The notes beneath the pieces are model-generated. The model saw only the letters and a list, made by a program, of their open reading frames with translations, did not search any database and had not been told where the DNA came from. From Haloimpatiens sp042688525 (GTDB taxonomy: Bacteria > Bacillota > Clostridia > Clostridiales > Clostridiaceae), in the NCBI RefSeq assembly GCF_042688525.2, contig NZ_JBHWAB010000001.1, forward strand, positions 1,364,001 to 1,428,000: a stretch of DNA of 64,000 nt, given 5' to 3'. The position numbers and the translations under genes were made by a program. Positions 53,523 through 63,287 of the stretch are shown piece after piece. Position 1 is the stretch's first letter. Each line of letters starts with the position of its first letter.

Positions 53523-55352
53523 ATGAAATTATTTACAAGAAATGATATAAGAAATGTAGCTATTATTGCGCACGTTGACCATGGTAAAACTACAATAGTT
53601 GATGCGTTGTTGAAGCAAAGTAATGTATTCAGAGAAAATGAAAGAGTTCAAGAAAGAGTAATGGACTCAAATGATTTAGAAAAAGAAAGAGGTATAACAA
53701 TATTATCTAAAAATACTGCTGTTATGCATAATGGAATTAAAATAAATATTGTTGATACTCCGGGACATGCAGATTTTGGTGGAGAAGTTGAACGTGTTTT
53801 GAAAATGGTGGATAGCGTACTTTTAGTTGTTGATGCATATGAAGGCCCAATGCCTCAAACTAAATTCGTATTAAAAAAAGCATTAGAGTTAGAGTTAAAA
53901 CCTATTGTTGTAGTAAATAAAATTGATAAAAAAGATGCTAGACCTGCTGAAGTTATAGATGAAGTTTTTGATCTATTTGTTGAACTTGGTGCAAATGATG
54001 AACAATTAGATTTCCCAATAATATACTGTTCAGCAAAAGACGGAATAGCAAAAAAAGAAGTTGAAGATGAAAGTACTAATATGGAACCATTATTTGATGC
54101 TATAGTAAAAAATGTTAAAGCTCCGGAAGGATATTTAGACAAGCCTTTACAAATGCTTGTAACTACAGTAGATTATAATGAATATGTAGGTAAGATTGCT
54201 ATAGGTAAAATTTCAAGAGGAAAGATATCTAAAAATCAACAAGTTGCATTAATGAGAAGAGATGGAAAAATAGAAAATGTTAAAGTGTCAACATTATATG
54301 TATATAATGGATTAAAAAGAGAAGAAGTAGATGAAGCTCTTTTAGGTGATATTGTAGCTGTTGCAGGTATACCAGATATAAATATAGGTGAAACAATTGC
54401 AGATTCAAGTGATCCACAACAACTTCCATTTGTTGATATTGATGAACCTACATTAAGCATGAATTTTATGGTTAATAATTCACCTTTTGCAGGAGAAGAT
54501 GGGGATTATGTAACTTCAAGACATATAAGAGATAGATTAATAAAAGAACTTGAAACTAATGTAAGTTTAAAAGTAGAAGAAACAGATTCTGCAGATTGTT
54601 TTAAGGTAAGTGGAAGAGGGGAATTACACCTTTCTATATTAATAGAAACTATGAGAAGAGAAGGATATGAATTTCAAGTTTCAAAACCAAGTGTTATCAT
54701 GAAAAAGGAAAATGGAGTTAAACTTGAACCAATAGAGTACTTAACTATAGATGTTCCAGAAGAATTTATGGGGATTGTAATGGAAAAACTTGGACCAAGA
54801 AAAGCTGAGATGATTAACATGACTTCAGCTGTTAATGGTTATACAAGATTAGAATTTAGAATACCAGCTAGAGGTTTAATTGGTTTTAGAAATGAATTTA
54901 TGACTGATACAAAGGGTAATGGTATAATGAACCATGTTTTCTGTGATTATGAAAAATATAAGGGTGAAATACCTGAAAGAAGCAGAGGTTCTATTGTAGC
55001 ATTTGAACAAGGTGAGGCTATTGGATATGGATTATTTAATGCTCAAGAAAGAGGTATACTATTTATATCACCTAGTTTAAGAGTATATGAAGGAATGGTT
55101 GTAGGAGAATGTTCAAGAGCTGAGGATATAGATGTAAATGTGTGTAAGAAAAAACATTTATCTAATACAAGATCATCAGGTGCTGATGACTCATTAAAAT
55201 TAACTCCACCTAGACAAATGACTTTAGAGCAATGTCTTGAATTTATAGCATCAGATGAATTAGTTGAAATAACACCCAAAAATATAAGAATGAGAAAGAA
55301 AATTTTAGATAGTGCTCAAAGAAAAAAATTAATCTCACGAAAAAGATCTTAA
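53523..55352 (+). CDS. typA: GTPase TypA/BipA
   Basis: 609-residue ribosome-associated translational GTPase linked to stress and low-temperature growth. G1 AHVDHGKTT, G2 region RGITI, G3 DTPGHADFGGE, G4 NKIDK, G5 SAKDG. Domains II, III, V and the TypA-specific C-terminal domain (LRVYEGMVVGE, RSSGADDSLKLTPPRQMTLE) follow. The start is ATG 53523 after ATGGAGGAATAGAT; the open frame extends 25 codons upstream but crosses the terminator hairpin. Confidence 0.97.
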   Translation: MKLFTRNDIRNVAIIAHVDHGKTTIVDALLKQSNVFRENERVQERVMDSNDLEKERGITILSKNTAVMHNGIKINIVDTPGHADFGGEVERVLKMVDSVLLVVDAYEGPMPQTKFVLKKALELELKPIVVVNKIDKKDARPAEVIDEVFDLFVELGANDEQLDFPIIYCSAKDGIAKKEVEDESTNMEPLFDAIVKNVKAPEGYLDKPLQMLVTTVDYNEYVGKIAIGKISRGKISKNQQVALMRRDGKIENVKVSTLYVYNGLKREEVDEALLGDIVAVAGIPDINIGETIADSSDPQQLPFVDIDEPTLSMNFMVNNSPFAGEDGDYVTSRHIRDRLIKELETNVSLKVEETDSADCFKVSGRGELHLSILIETMRREGYEFQVSKPSVIMKKENGVKLEPIEYLTIDVPEEFMGIVMEKLGPRKAEMINMTSAVNGYTRLEFRIPARGLIGFRNEFMTDTKGNGIMNHVFCDYEKYKGEIPERSRGSIVAFEQGEAIGYGLFNAQERGILFISPSLRVYEGMVVGECSRAEDIDVNVCKKKHLSNTRSSGADDSLKLTPPRQMTLEQCLEFIASDELVEITPKNIRMRKKILDSAQRKKLISRKRS

Positions 55353-55360
55353 TTATGTTT

Positions 55361-55404
55361 AACTTACCTTCATGTGGAGTTTATACTCTATCTGAAGGTT
55401 AGTT
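55361..55404. repeat. Dispersed hairpin repeat, copy C
   Basis: AACTTACCTTCATGTGGAGT (55361-55380) and ACTCTATCTGAAGGTTAGTT (55385-55404) with loop TTAT. Same sequence type as copies A, B and D; about 100 bases upstream of mltG. Confidence 0.6.
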
Positions 55405-55505
55405 CAACTTATACAGAAATGTATCCGCTCTTATGTATTACTTATACAAGATTGAAGTCTAAGAGTAGGTAGTCATAGGATAAATCTATAATATTGAGGT
55501 GAGTT

Positions 55506-56504
55506 ATGAAGAAAAAAATATTATTAGTAGTAGCTATTTTATCTATAAGTATAGTTATTGGATATATTAAAATAAGGAATACCTTGGAGAAACCTTTTAA
55601 TGTTAATAATAAATATGTATTTAACATACAAAAAGGAGAAAATTTTAATAAGGTTATAAGTAAGTTAAGTAAAGATGGTATAGTTAAAAATACTACAATT
55701 ATAAAAGGATATGTAAAGTTTACCAAAAGTAATTTAAATATAAAAGTTGGTAAATATGAGGTAAATAAAGATATGTCCCTACAACAGTTTATTAATATGT
55801 TGAATAAAGGTAGTTTAAGCCATCTAGTAAAGGTTACTATACCTGAGGGATATAATATAGATCAAATTGGTAAAGTTTTAGAAGAAAATAAAGTTATTAC
55901 TAAGGATGATTTTATTAAAAGCTGTAAACAATATAAGTTACCTGGTTATATTAAACAAAATTCTAATCGAAAGTATGATTTGGAAGGATATATTTTTCCA
56001 GATACCTATGGATTTGAAGAAAATATGAAGGGTGAAAAAATTATTACTATAATGGTTAATAGATTTGAAAAAGTATTTTCTGAATTTAAAAATATCAATA
56101 ATATAAAAGATGATGAAATGAATAAAATAGTTACTCTTGCCTCAATTGTAGAAAAGGAAATAAAATCTGATGGTGAAAGAGGAAAAGCAGCTTCAGTTTT
56201 TTATAATAGATTAAATAAGAATATGAAACTTCAGTCTTGTGCTACTGTGTTGTATGCTTTAGGATATCATAAAGATAAACTTTATAACAAAGATTTAAAT
56301 GTAAGTTCACCATATAATACTTATAAAATTAGTGGATTAACACCAGGACCAATATGTTCTCCTGGAAAAAATTCATTAAAAGCGGCAATGAATCCAGACA
56401 AAACAAATTTTTTATATTTTGTTTCAAAAAACGACGGTACTCACTTTTTTACGAGTGATTACAATGAATTTTTAAAGGTTAAGAAAGTTACTCAAGGATT
56501 TTAG
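55506..56504 (+). CDS. mltG: Endolytic murein transglycosylase MltG
   Basis: 332 residues: one N-terminal membrane anchor (ILLVVAILSISIVIGYI), a LysM-like part, and the YceG catalytic domain with the glutamate in LASIVEKEIKSDGERGKAASVFYNRL. It cleaves nascent peptidoglycan strands near the membrane. Ribosome site TTGAGGTGAGTT. trmR follows 16 bases after the stop. Confidence 0.93.
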   Translation: MKKKILLVVAILSISIVIGYIKIRNTLEKPFNVNNKYVFNIQKGENFNKVISKLSKDGIVKNTTIIKGYVKFTKSNLNIKVGKYEVNKDMSLQQFINMLNKGSLSHLVKVTIPEGYNIDQIGKVLEENKVITKDDFIKSCKQYKLPGYIKQNSNRKYDLEGYIFPDTYGFEENMKGEKIITIMVNRFEKVFSEFKNINNIKDDEMNKIVTLASIVEKEIKSDGERGKAASVFYNRLNKNMKLQSCATVLYALGYHKDKLYNKDLNVSSPYNTYKISGLTPGPICSPGKNSLKAAMNPDKTNFLYFVSKNDGTHFFTSDYNEFLKVKKVTQGF

Positions 56505-56520
56505 TAATGGAGGAAGATTA

Positions 56521-57177
56521 ATGAGTAATATAACTTATGATTACATAGAAAAATATTTAAAAAGTCTTATAGTAGAAGAAAAAGATGTACTAAGGGAAAT
56601 GGAAGTTTTTGCTCATGAAAATTCTGTTCCCATTGTTCAAAAAGAAACAGCTAGGTTTTTAGAGTTAATGATTAATTTAAAAAAACCAAAAAAAATATTA
56701 GAATTAGGAGCAGCTATAGGATATTCATCTATTTTAATGTGTTTAAGTTCGAATATGCAGAGTGAGATTGTAACTGTTGAGCGCAGCGAAAAAATGATTG
56801 AGTTAGCTAATGAGAATATTAAAAAGTATAATTTAGAAAAAAAAATTGAGATAGTACAAGGAGAATGTATTGAAGTATTAGAAAATTTAGATGAAAAGTT
56901 CGATATGATTTTTATGGATGCGGGAAAAGGTCATTATAATCATTATCTCCCTCATTGTTTAAGATTATTAGAAGATGATGGTGTAATTATAGCTGATAAT
57001 GTACTCTTTAAAGGAATGGTTGCTACAGATGAACTAGTTAAAAGAAGAAAAATTACAATAGTTAAAAGAATGAGAAAATATCTTGAGGATATAAATGATA
57101 GTAGTAAATTTGTAACAACAGTAATACCAATGGGAGATGGTATTGCAGTTACTATGAGGAGGGAAAGAAATGATTAA
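56521..57177 (+). CDS. trmR: O-methyltransferase, TrmR type
   Basis: 218 residues of the class I SAM methyltransferase family 3 (YrrM): SAM motif KILELGAAIGYSSILM, VERSEKMIELANENI, the metal-binding DAGKGHYNHYLP and IADNVLFKGMV. The Bacillus homologue TrmR methylates 5-hydroxyuridine 34 in tRNA. The next gene is of the U32 family, whose members make that hydroxyuridine, so the two genes probably act in sequence. It overlaps that gene by eight bases. Confidence 0.88.
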   Translation: MSNITYDYIEKYLKSLIVEEKDVLREMEVFAHENSVPIVQKETARFLELMINLKKPKKILELGAAIGYSSILMCLSSNMQSEIVTVERSEKMIELANENIKKYNLEKKIEIVQGECIEVLENLDEKFDMIFMDAGKGHYNHYLPHCLRLLEDDGVIIADNVLFKGMVATDELVKRRKITIVKRMRKYLEDINDSSKFVTTVIPMGDGIAVTMRRERND

Positions 57178-58396
57178 ACCAGAAATATTAGCACCTGCAG
57201 GTAATTTAGAAAAATTAAAAGCTGCCATTGATTTTGGAGCAGATGCTGTATATTTAGGCGGAAGTAAATTAAATTTAAGAGCCTTTGCTAATAATTTTGA
57301 TAATGACGAGTTAGTAAAGGGAATAGAATATGCACATTCAAAAGGGAAAAAAATATATATAACTTTGAATGTTTTTCCTCATAATGAAGACTTAGAGGGA
57401 TTAGAAGATTATTTAAAAGAATTATATGAAGTTGGAGTAGATGCAATAATTGTTTCTGATCCAGGAATTATAATGACTGCTCGTGAGATTGTACCTAATT
57501 TGGAAATACATCTAAGTACACAGGCTAATAATGTTAATTGGAAGTCAGGTTTGTTTTGGTATAAACAAGGAGTAAAGAGAATAGTACTAGCAAGGGAACT
57601 TAGTTTAGAGGAAATAAAAAATATTAGAGAAAAATTACCACAAGATTGTGAACTAGAAATTTTTATACATGGGTCTATGTGCATGGCATATTCAGGAAGA
57701 TGTTTATTATCAAATTATCTTACAGGTAGAGATTCTAATAGAGGGAAATGTGCTCAACCTTGTAGATATAAATATTATTTAGTAGAAGAAAAAAGAAAAG
57801 AAGAAGCATTTCAAATAAAAGAAGATGAAAAAGGTACTTATATAATGAATTCTAAGGATTTATGTATGATAGAGCATATACCAGAACTTGTAAGTACAGG
57901 AGCAACTTCTTTGAAAATTGAAGGAAGAATGAAGAGTGCTTTTTATGTAGCTTCTGTAGTAAAAGCATATAGACAGGCGTTAGATGCTTATTTTGAAGAT
58001 CCACAGAACTATAAATTTAATTCTAGATGGTTAGATATATTAATGAAGCCAAGTCATAGACAGTACTATACAGGTTTTTATTTTAATGAAGCTAATAAAC
58101 AAGTATATGATTCATCATCATATATTAGAAACTACGATATAATTGGAATAGTAAGAGAATTTGATGCTAAAACTGGTATTGCAGTTATAGAACAAAGGAA
58201 TAAAGTATACGATGGAGATAAGGTTGAAGTATTAGAACCAGTTGGTGATAATGAAGAAATTTATTTAAATGATATGAGAGATGTAAAAGGAAACAAAATT
58301 GAATCTGCTCCATCTGCTCAGATGATTTTTACAGTTAAGAGCGACAAAGTTTTACAGAAAAATTCTATGATTATAAAGTTTAAGGGGGAGAAGTAA
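57170..58396 (+). CDS. U32-family peptidase/tRNA hydroxylation protein (TrhP-like)
   Basis: 408 residues. The U32 signature with conserved cysteines is CMAYSGRCLLSNYLTGRDSN followed by GKCAQPCR; the N-terminus has LAPAGNLEKLKAAIDFGADAVYLGG. TrhP (YrrN/YrrO) proteins need Fe-S clusters and prephenate to hydroxylate U34 of tRNA. The neighbouring TrmR-type gene supports this over a peptidase role. The udk start overlaps its stop by one base. Confidence 0.88.
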   Translation: MIKPEILAPAGNLEKLKAAIDFGADAVYLGGSKLNLRAFANNFDNDELVKGIEYAHSKGKKIYITLNVFPHNEDLEGLEDYLKELYEVGVDAIIVSDPGIIMTAREIVPNLEIHLSTQANNVNWKSGLFWYKQGVKRIVLARELSLEEIKNIREKLPQDCELEIFIHGSMCMAYSGRCLLSNYLTGRDSNRGKCAQPCRYKYYLVEEKRKEEAFQIKEDEKGTYIMNSKDLCMIEHIPELVSTGATSLKIEGRMKSAFYVASVVKAYRQALDAYFEDPQNYKFNSRWLDILMKPSHRQYYTGFYFNEANKQVYDSSSYIRNYDIIGIVREFDAKTGIAVIEQRNKVYDGDKVEVLEPVGDNEEIYLNDMRDVKGNKIESAPSAQMIFTVKSDKVLQKNSMIIKFKGEK

Positions 58397-59019
58397 TGAA
58401 GCGTCCAATTATAATAGGAATTTCTGGTGGAACAGGTTCTGGTAAAAGTACTATAGCAAGTGAGATTTATAAGAAATTTGATGAAGATTGTATAGCAATG
58501 ATTGAACAAGATTCATATTATAAAGATCAAAGTTCTATGTCTTTTGAAGAAAGAGTAAAAACAAATTATGATCATCCAGATGCTTTTGATACACCATTAT
58601 TAATTGAACACCTTAAGAAATTAATGAATGGGGAAGTTGTACAAAAACCTATATATGATTTTGAAATTCATAATAGGAAAAAAGAAGCTATAACTGTAGA
58701 ACCTAGGGATATAATTGTAGTAGAAGGAATACTTGTATTCCAAGATGTAGATTTAAGGAATCTTTTAGACATAAAAATATATGTTGATACGGATGCAGAT
58801 GTAAGAATAATAAGAAGATTAGTAAGGGATATAAATGAAAGAGGAAGAACAGTTGATTCAGTAATAAATCAATATTTAAATGTTGTAAGACCAATGCATT
58901 TACAATTTATTGAACCTACTAAGAGATATGCAGACATAATTGTTCCTGAAGGCGGGCATAATAAAGTTGCAATTGACATAATCAATGCAAAAATCAGACA
59001 ACTTTTACATAGAGAATAA
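58396..59019 (+). CDS. udk: Uridine kinase
   Basis: 207 residues. Phosphorylates uridine and cytidine. Walker A ISGGTGSGKSTIA, substrate motifs EQDSYYKDQSSMSFEER and NYDHPDAFD, lid region RRLVRDINERGRT. Coupled to the U32 gene. The downstream gap holds repeats and a terminator. Confidence 0.96.
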   Translation: MKRPIIIGISGGTGSGKSTIASEIYKKFDEDCIAMIEQDSYYKDQSSMSFEERVKTNYDHPDAFDTPLLIEHLKKLMNGEVVQKPIYDFEIHNRKKEAITVEPRDIIVVEGILVFQDVDLRNLLDIKIYVDTDADVRIIRRLVRDINERGRTVDSVINQYLNVVRPMHLQFIEPTKRYADIIVPEGGHNKVAIDIINAKIRQLLHRE

Positions 59020-59024
59020 TAGAA

Positions 59025-59112
59025 AGTACAAGGATTAAGACAAAGTATAAAGATTAAAGTTCAAAAAATAAATAAGTATGTTTTTCATAAAAAAACTCTT
59101 GTTAAAATAAAG
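59025..59112. repeat. Truncated composite palindromic element (left half)
   Basis: AAAGTACAAGGATTAAG, ACAAAGTATAAAGATTAAAG and then AAGTATGTTTTTC...TTGTTAAAATAAAG match the left half and first hairpin of the element at 33922-33990. The right half is missing; the hairpin repeat copy D follows in its place. Confidence 0.5.
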
Positions 59113-59116
59113 ATAT

Positions 59117-59160
59117 ATCTAAGCTTCAGATGGAGTAAAAACTCTATTTGAGGCTTAGAT
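59117..59160. repeat. Dispersed hairpin repeat, copy D
   Basis: ATCTAAGCTTCAGATGGAGT (59117-59136), loop AAAA, ACTCTATTTGAGGCTTAGAT (59141-59160): a 20-position stem with every mismatch a G-U pair. The best-formed copy of the family. Confidence 0.65.
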
Positions 59161-59185
59161 GTAGTAGTAACATAGTTGAGTTAGC

Positions 59186-59222
59186 AAAGACACTATCATA
59201 TTAATTGATAGTGTCTTTATTA
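59186..59222 (+). terminator. Terminator after udk
   Basis: AAAGACACTATCA (59186-59198) and TGATAGTGTCTTT (59206-59218), perfect 13-bp stem, then ATTAT. Confidence 0.85.
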
Positions 59223-59346
59223 TATTTACAACAAATTTTTAGAAGAAATAGATGCTTATAAATTTTTTATTTATGATTTAAATGTACATGCACTTTTTTT
59301 GCTTAACTACATATTATAGTAATAAGCACTAATAGGGGGATTACTT

Positions 59347-60042
59347 GTGATTTCATTAAATTACTTATTAGATATTTTGAGTAACACTACTCTTTTAACA
59401 GCGTATGTTACTAATAATACTTTTCCTAAACCATTAAGTCCCAAAGAGGAAAAATATTATTTGGATAAATTAAAAGAAGGAGATATATTAGCGAAAAATA
59501 TATTAATAGAAAGGAATTTAAGGTTAGTTGCTCATATAGTAAAAAAATATTCTTATCCTAACAAGGAAATAGACGATTTAATATCTATAGGAACAATAGG
59601 ACTAATTAAAGCAATAGATTCGTTTGATAGTTCTAAGGGAACAAGGTTAGCAACTTATGCTGCAAGATGTATTGAAAATGAAATTCTAATGCTTATTAGA
59701 AATAATAAAAAGACCAAAGGGGAAATATATTTACAAGATCCTATTGGTATAGATAAAGAAGGCAATGAAATTTCACTTATGGATGTATTGAGTAGTGATG
59801 AAGATTCTATAATTGAAATTGTTGAGAATAGAATACAATTAAAAAAGTTATATAAAAAAATTGAAGAAGTACTGCAAGGAAGAGAGAGATTTATTATCAA
59901 AATGAGATATGGATTAGTAGATGGAAAGCCAAAAACTCAAAGGGAGATTGCTAATATTTTAGGCATATCTAGATCGTATGTTTCAAGATTAGAAAAAAGA
60001 GCTTTAAGGAGACTATATAAAGAGTTAAATACTTCTTGCTAA
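59347..60042 (+). CDS. sigK: Sporulation sigma factor SigK
   Basis: 231 residues; the late mother-cell sigma factor in bacilli, with an additional early role in some clostridia. Start GTG 59347 after GGGGGATTACTT. A pro-sequence of about 20 residues (MISLNYLLDILSNTTLLTAY) precedes the core. Region 2 reads ERNLRLVAHIVKKY through DLISIGTIGLIKAI and GTRLATYAARCIENEILM; region 4 reads TQREIANILGISRSYVSRLEKRA. The gene is continuous: no skin-type prophage interrupts it. Confidence 0.93.
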   Translation: MISLNYLLDILSNTTLLTAYVTNNTFPKPLSPKEEKYYLDKLKEGDILAKNILIERNLRLVAHIVKKYSYPNKEIDDLISIGTIGLIKAIDSFDSSKGTRLATYAARCIENEILMLIRNNKKTKGEIYLQDPIGIDKEGNEISLMDVLSSDEDSIIEIVENRIQLKKLYKKIEEVLQGRERFIIKMRYGLVDGKPKTQREIANILGISRSYVSRLEKRALRRLYKELNTSC

Positions 60043-60347
60043 TTGATAAATAAATTTTTAACATAAAGATTATAATAGTAGTTTACACAGTAATTAAAAA
60101 AATTGTATAAAAACAATATATAAGGACTAATTAAGGATTATATAATATACTAAGGAATATTACTTATAAATAATAATCTGCAATAAAGTTTATGAAAAAT
60201 ATACGATAAATAATATATAATACTTTTTCTAATACAATACTTATGAGATAATAAAATAAAAGAATATTAAATTTTGTAAATATTGATACAGTAAATACAT
60301 TAAAAGTGTAAGTTAAGCATAAAATATATTGCAGGAGGATAATGAAA
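60043..60347. other. Intergenic region sigK-pilT, nothing specific recognised
   Basis: 305 very AT-rich bases. I see no clear terminator, no riboswitch motif and no repeat; the ribosome site of pilT (GCAGGAGGAT) closes the region. Confidence 0.4.
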
Positions 60348-61403
60348 GTGATAACATTAAACGATTTATTAGAAAAAACAGTAAAAAATAATTCTTCAGA
60401 TTTACATTTGACTGTAGGTATACCTCCTACAGCAAGAATTAATGGTGAACTTAAAACAATAGAAGATGAAAATTTAACTCAAAATGATACAGAAAATTTT
60501 GCAAAAGAAATACTAAAAGATTTATATGGTGAATATATGAAAAAAGGAGAAATGGATACTTCATATTCTTTATCAGGTGTAGGAAGATTTAGAGTGAATA
60601 TATTTAAGCAAAGAGGAAGTAGTGCAATTGCCATAAGAGTAGTAAGATTAAAAGTTCCCACTTTAGATGAATTAAAGATGCCAGCAGTTATTAAAAAACT
60701 AACAAAAAATCATAGGGGGATGGTATTAGTAACAGGTCCAACGGGTAGTGGCAAAAGTACTACGCTTGCAGCAATGGTAAATGAGATAAATTCTTCTAGA
60801 TCTGCTCATATAATTACGCTTGAAGATCCTATTGAATTTTTACATAAGCATAATAAATCAATAATAAATCAAAGAGAAATTGGAAAAGATACAAATAATT
60901 ATAAAAATGCATTGAGAGCTATTCTTCGTGAAGATCCTGATGTTATTTTAGTTGGAGAGATGAGAGATTTAGAAACTATATCAATAGCTCTTACAGCAGC
61001 AGAAACAGGACATTTGGTATTATCTACTTTGCATACAATTGGTGCAGCAAAGACTATTGATAGAATAATAGATGTGTTTCCTCCACATCAACAACAGCAA
61101 GTGAGGGTTCAATTAGCTGCAGTTATTCAAGGAATAGTTTCACAACAATTAGTTCCTAATTTAGATGGAAAAGGGAGATTGCCGGCATTAGAAATTATGG
61201 TAGCTACTCCTGCAATACAGAACTTAATTAGAGAAGGAAAGACGTATCAAATTCAATCATCTGTCCAAACAGGTGTTAAATATGGTATGAAGACAATGGA
61301 TAAATCTTTGTCTGAGTTGTATAAACGTAAACAAATATTATATGATACAGCATTGACATATGCTAGTGATAAAGAACTGTTAACAAGAATGTTGTCAATG
61401 TAA
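60348..61403 (+). CDS. pilT: Type IV pilus retraction ATPase PilT
   Basis: 351 residues of the PilT/GspE hexameric ATPase family. Walker A VTGPTGSGKSTTLA, Asp box ITLEDPIEF, Walker B VILVGEMRDLETIS, His box STLHTIGAAKTIDRIID, and the PilT-type C-terminal part (LEIMVATPAIQNLIREGK). GTG 60348 is the best start by distance from AGGAGG; ATG 60342 is two codons upstream. No pilin or assembly genes lie beside it, so it is an orphan here. Confidence 0.93.
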   Translation: MITLNDLLEKTVKNNSSDLHLTVGIPPTARINGELKTIEDENLTQNDTENFAKEILKDLYGEYMKKGEMDTSYSLSGVGRFRVNIFKQRGSSAIAIRVVRLKVPTLDELKMPAVIKKLTKNHRGMVLVTGPTGSGKSTTLAAMVNEINSSRSAHIITLEDPIEFLHKHNKSIINQREIGKDTNNYKNALRAILREDPDVILVGEMRDLETISIALTAAETGHLVLSTLHTIGAAKTIDRIIDVFPPHQQQQVRVQLAAVIQGIVSQQLVPNLDGKGRLPALEIMVATPAIQNLIREGKTYQIQSSVQTGVKYGMKTMDKSLSELYKRKQILYDTALTYASDKELLTRMLSM

Positions 61404-61464
61404 AATTTAAACTATTATATATTTTTATTATAAAAATGGTATAATCAATACTTTTAGTGAAAAA

Positions 61465-61501
61465 CTAATCATATAACTTATTTATATAGTTATATGATTA
61501 G
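61465..61501 (+). terminator. Terminator after pilT
   Basis: CTAATCATATAACT (61465-61478) and AGTTATATGATTAG (61488-61501), perfect 14-bp stem, followed by ATTATTTATT. The T run is weak. Confidence 0.7.
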
Positions 61502-61776
61502 ATTATTTATTATAATTTTTGGGTTAATAGGAGTATTAATTAAAAATCCCCTTTGTTGTATGAAGTAAAATAATTATAAAATTGAAATTATTAACCATAG
61601 AATAATATTCAATAAATTTTACTTTAAAACCCATATATTAAATTATATGTTTTATTTTTTCAAAATATATATTAAATATATATTAAAAATAATATATTTT
61701 ATGTAAATTGTTAAAAATACTATAGTAATTAATATGAATTTGTGCTAAAATATCTGTTGAATTAGGGGGGATTCTT
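61502..61776. other. Intergenic region before the glycosyltransferase
   Basis: AT-rich; I see only a possible -10 (GCTAAAAT near 61744) and the ribosome site TTAGGGGGGATTCTT. No riboswitch motif was recognised. Confidence 0.4.
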
Positions 61777-63050
61777 GTGATTGTGTTGAAAGGAATAGTA
61801 AACATCCTATCACGAACTTTTACAGATATAGTATTTATTATTTCAATGTATTATTTATGTATATCTTTTTTGGAATTTGGAGAAAAAAGGATAATAATGA
61901 CATACAACCTAGAAAGAAGTTTGCTCTGATTGTAGCAGCACATAACGAAGAAGTAGTTATTCAAGATATTGTTTTAAGTTTGAAAATGCTTGAATATCCA
62001 AAAGAGTTATATGATATTTTTGTTATAGCTGATAATTGTGAAGATAATACAGCAGAGAAAGCTAAAAATGCTGGAGCTATAGTATACGAAAGAGAGGATA
62101 AAGACAAAAAAGGAAAAGGGTATGCTTTAGAATGGATGTTCAGTATAATATTTAAAATGGATAAAAAGTATGATGCTGTCGCAGTGTTTGACGCAGATAA
62201 TTTAGCATCAAAGAACTTCTTAAAAGAAATGAATAAAAAGTTATGTGAAGGTTATAAAGTGGTTCAAGGTTATTTAGATAGTAAAAATCCTCATGATACT
62301 TGGATAACAGGAAGTTATTCTATTGCATTTTGGTCTACAAACAGAATGTTTCAATTATCTAGAAGTAATATAGGTTTATCTAGTCAATTAGGTGGTACAG
62401 GATTTTGCATTGATACTGAAATTTTAAAACAGCTAGGTTGGGGTGCTACTTGTTTGACAGAAGACTTAGAGTTTTCATGTAAGCTGGTTTTAAATGGTTA
62501 TAAAGTTGGATGGGCACATGATGCTGTAATTTATGACGAAAAACCATTACAATTAAAACAATCTTGGAATCAAAGAAGAAGATGGATGCAAGGATTTGCA
62601 GATGTAGCTAGCAGATATTTTTTCAAATTGATGAAGAGAGCTATTACTAAGTTGGATTTTAAAGCTTTGGATTGTGCAGTATATAGTATACAACCTATAG
62701 TTACAATATTGTTAGGAATTTCTATGTTGGTTTCTGGTGCTAAGTATTTTATGAAGGCTTATAATGTGATAGCGAATTTGGATGCATATATTTATTCCAT
62801 AAATATTAATATGATTGTTGTTGGAGCTGTAATTTTAGGTATATTACAATTTATATACACACCTTTCTTATTAATATTAGACAAAAAATTAGATTTTAAA
62901 ATATTTTGTTACTACATAATATATCCGTTTTACTTAATAACTTGGTTACCAATATCTATACAAGGTGTGTTAAACAAAAATAATAAAGAATGGTCACATA
63001 CACGTCATACTAGAAGTGTAAAAATAACCGAATTAGAGAAAGCAAATTAG
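61777..63050 (+). CDS. Family 2 glycosyltransferase, membrane-bound; one-base frameshift near the N-terminus
   Basis: The strong ribosome site AGGGGGGATTCTT serves GTG 61777, whose frame gives a membrane helix (DIVFIISMYYLCISF) but leaves the family frame at 61866-61871, a run of six T where seven would read SFFGIWRKK. The rest follows in the other frame from about 61872: LIVAAHNEE, AVFDADN, GGTGFCI, CLTEDLEF (acidic base) and SWNQRRRWMQG (QxxRW), then about four membrane helices. Corrected length is 424 residues. The motifs fit processive GT2 enzymes; the polymer is unknown. A protein from ATG 61857 would lack the first helix. Confidence 0.85.
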
Positions 63051-63082
63051 GGGGAAAGGTAAAACTTTTCTCCTTTTTTATT
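63049..63082 (+). terminator. Terminator after the glycosyltransferase
   Basis: AGGGGGAAAGG pairs with CTTTTCTCCT (with G-U pairs) and is followed by six T at about 63075-63080. Confidence 0.6.
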
Positions 63083-63171
63083 GTTAAAAAACATAAATAA
63101 ATATATGTTTTTGAATAGAATTAAAAAATATTTTAAAATTTTAGGAACATTACCATCTTTCCTTTTTTTAT

Positions 63172-63179
63172 GTTATAAT
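63172..63179 (+). promoter_or_regulatory. Extended -10 promoter before ftsA
   Basis: TGTTATAAT at 63171-63179 is an extended -10 element; the -35 region is poor. The ftsA start lies about 110 bases downstream. Confidence 0.4.
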
Positions 63180-63287
63180 TAAAAGTATTAATAGTGTAAA
63201 AAAAAATTTTTAAATAAGAGGAAAAAGAGTATTAGTGTTGAATATATTAGTTTAAAGGTGGTCTTATAAGGGGGGAAGAAGACTTAA

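Noticed and set aside
59347..60042. skin element in sigK
   Set aside because: The sigK frame is continuous from pro-sequence to region 4, with no recombinase or attachment site.
60043..61776. Cyclic-di-GMP riboswitch near pilT or the glycosyltransferase
   Set aside because: Such genes are often under this control in clostridia, but I found none of the conserved GEMM motifs in the gaps before pilT or the glycosyltransferase.
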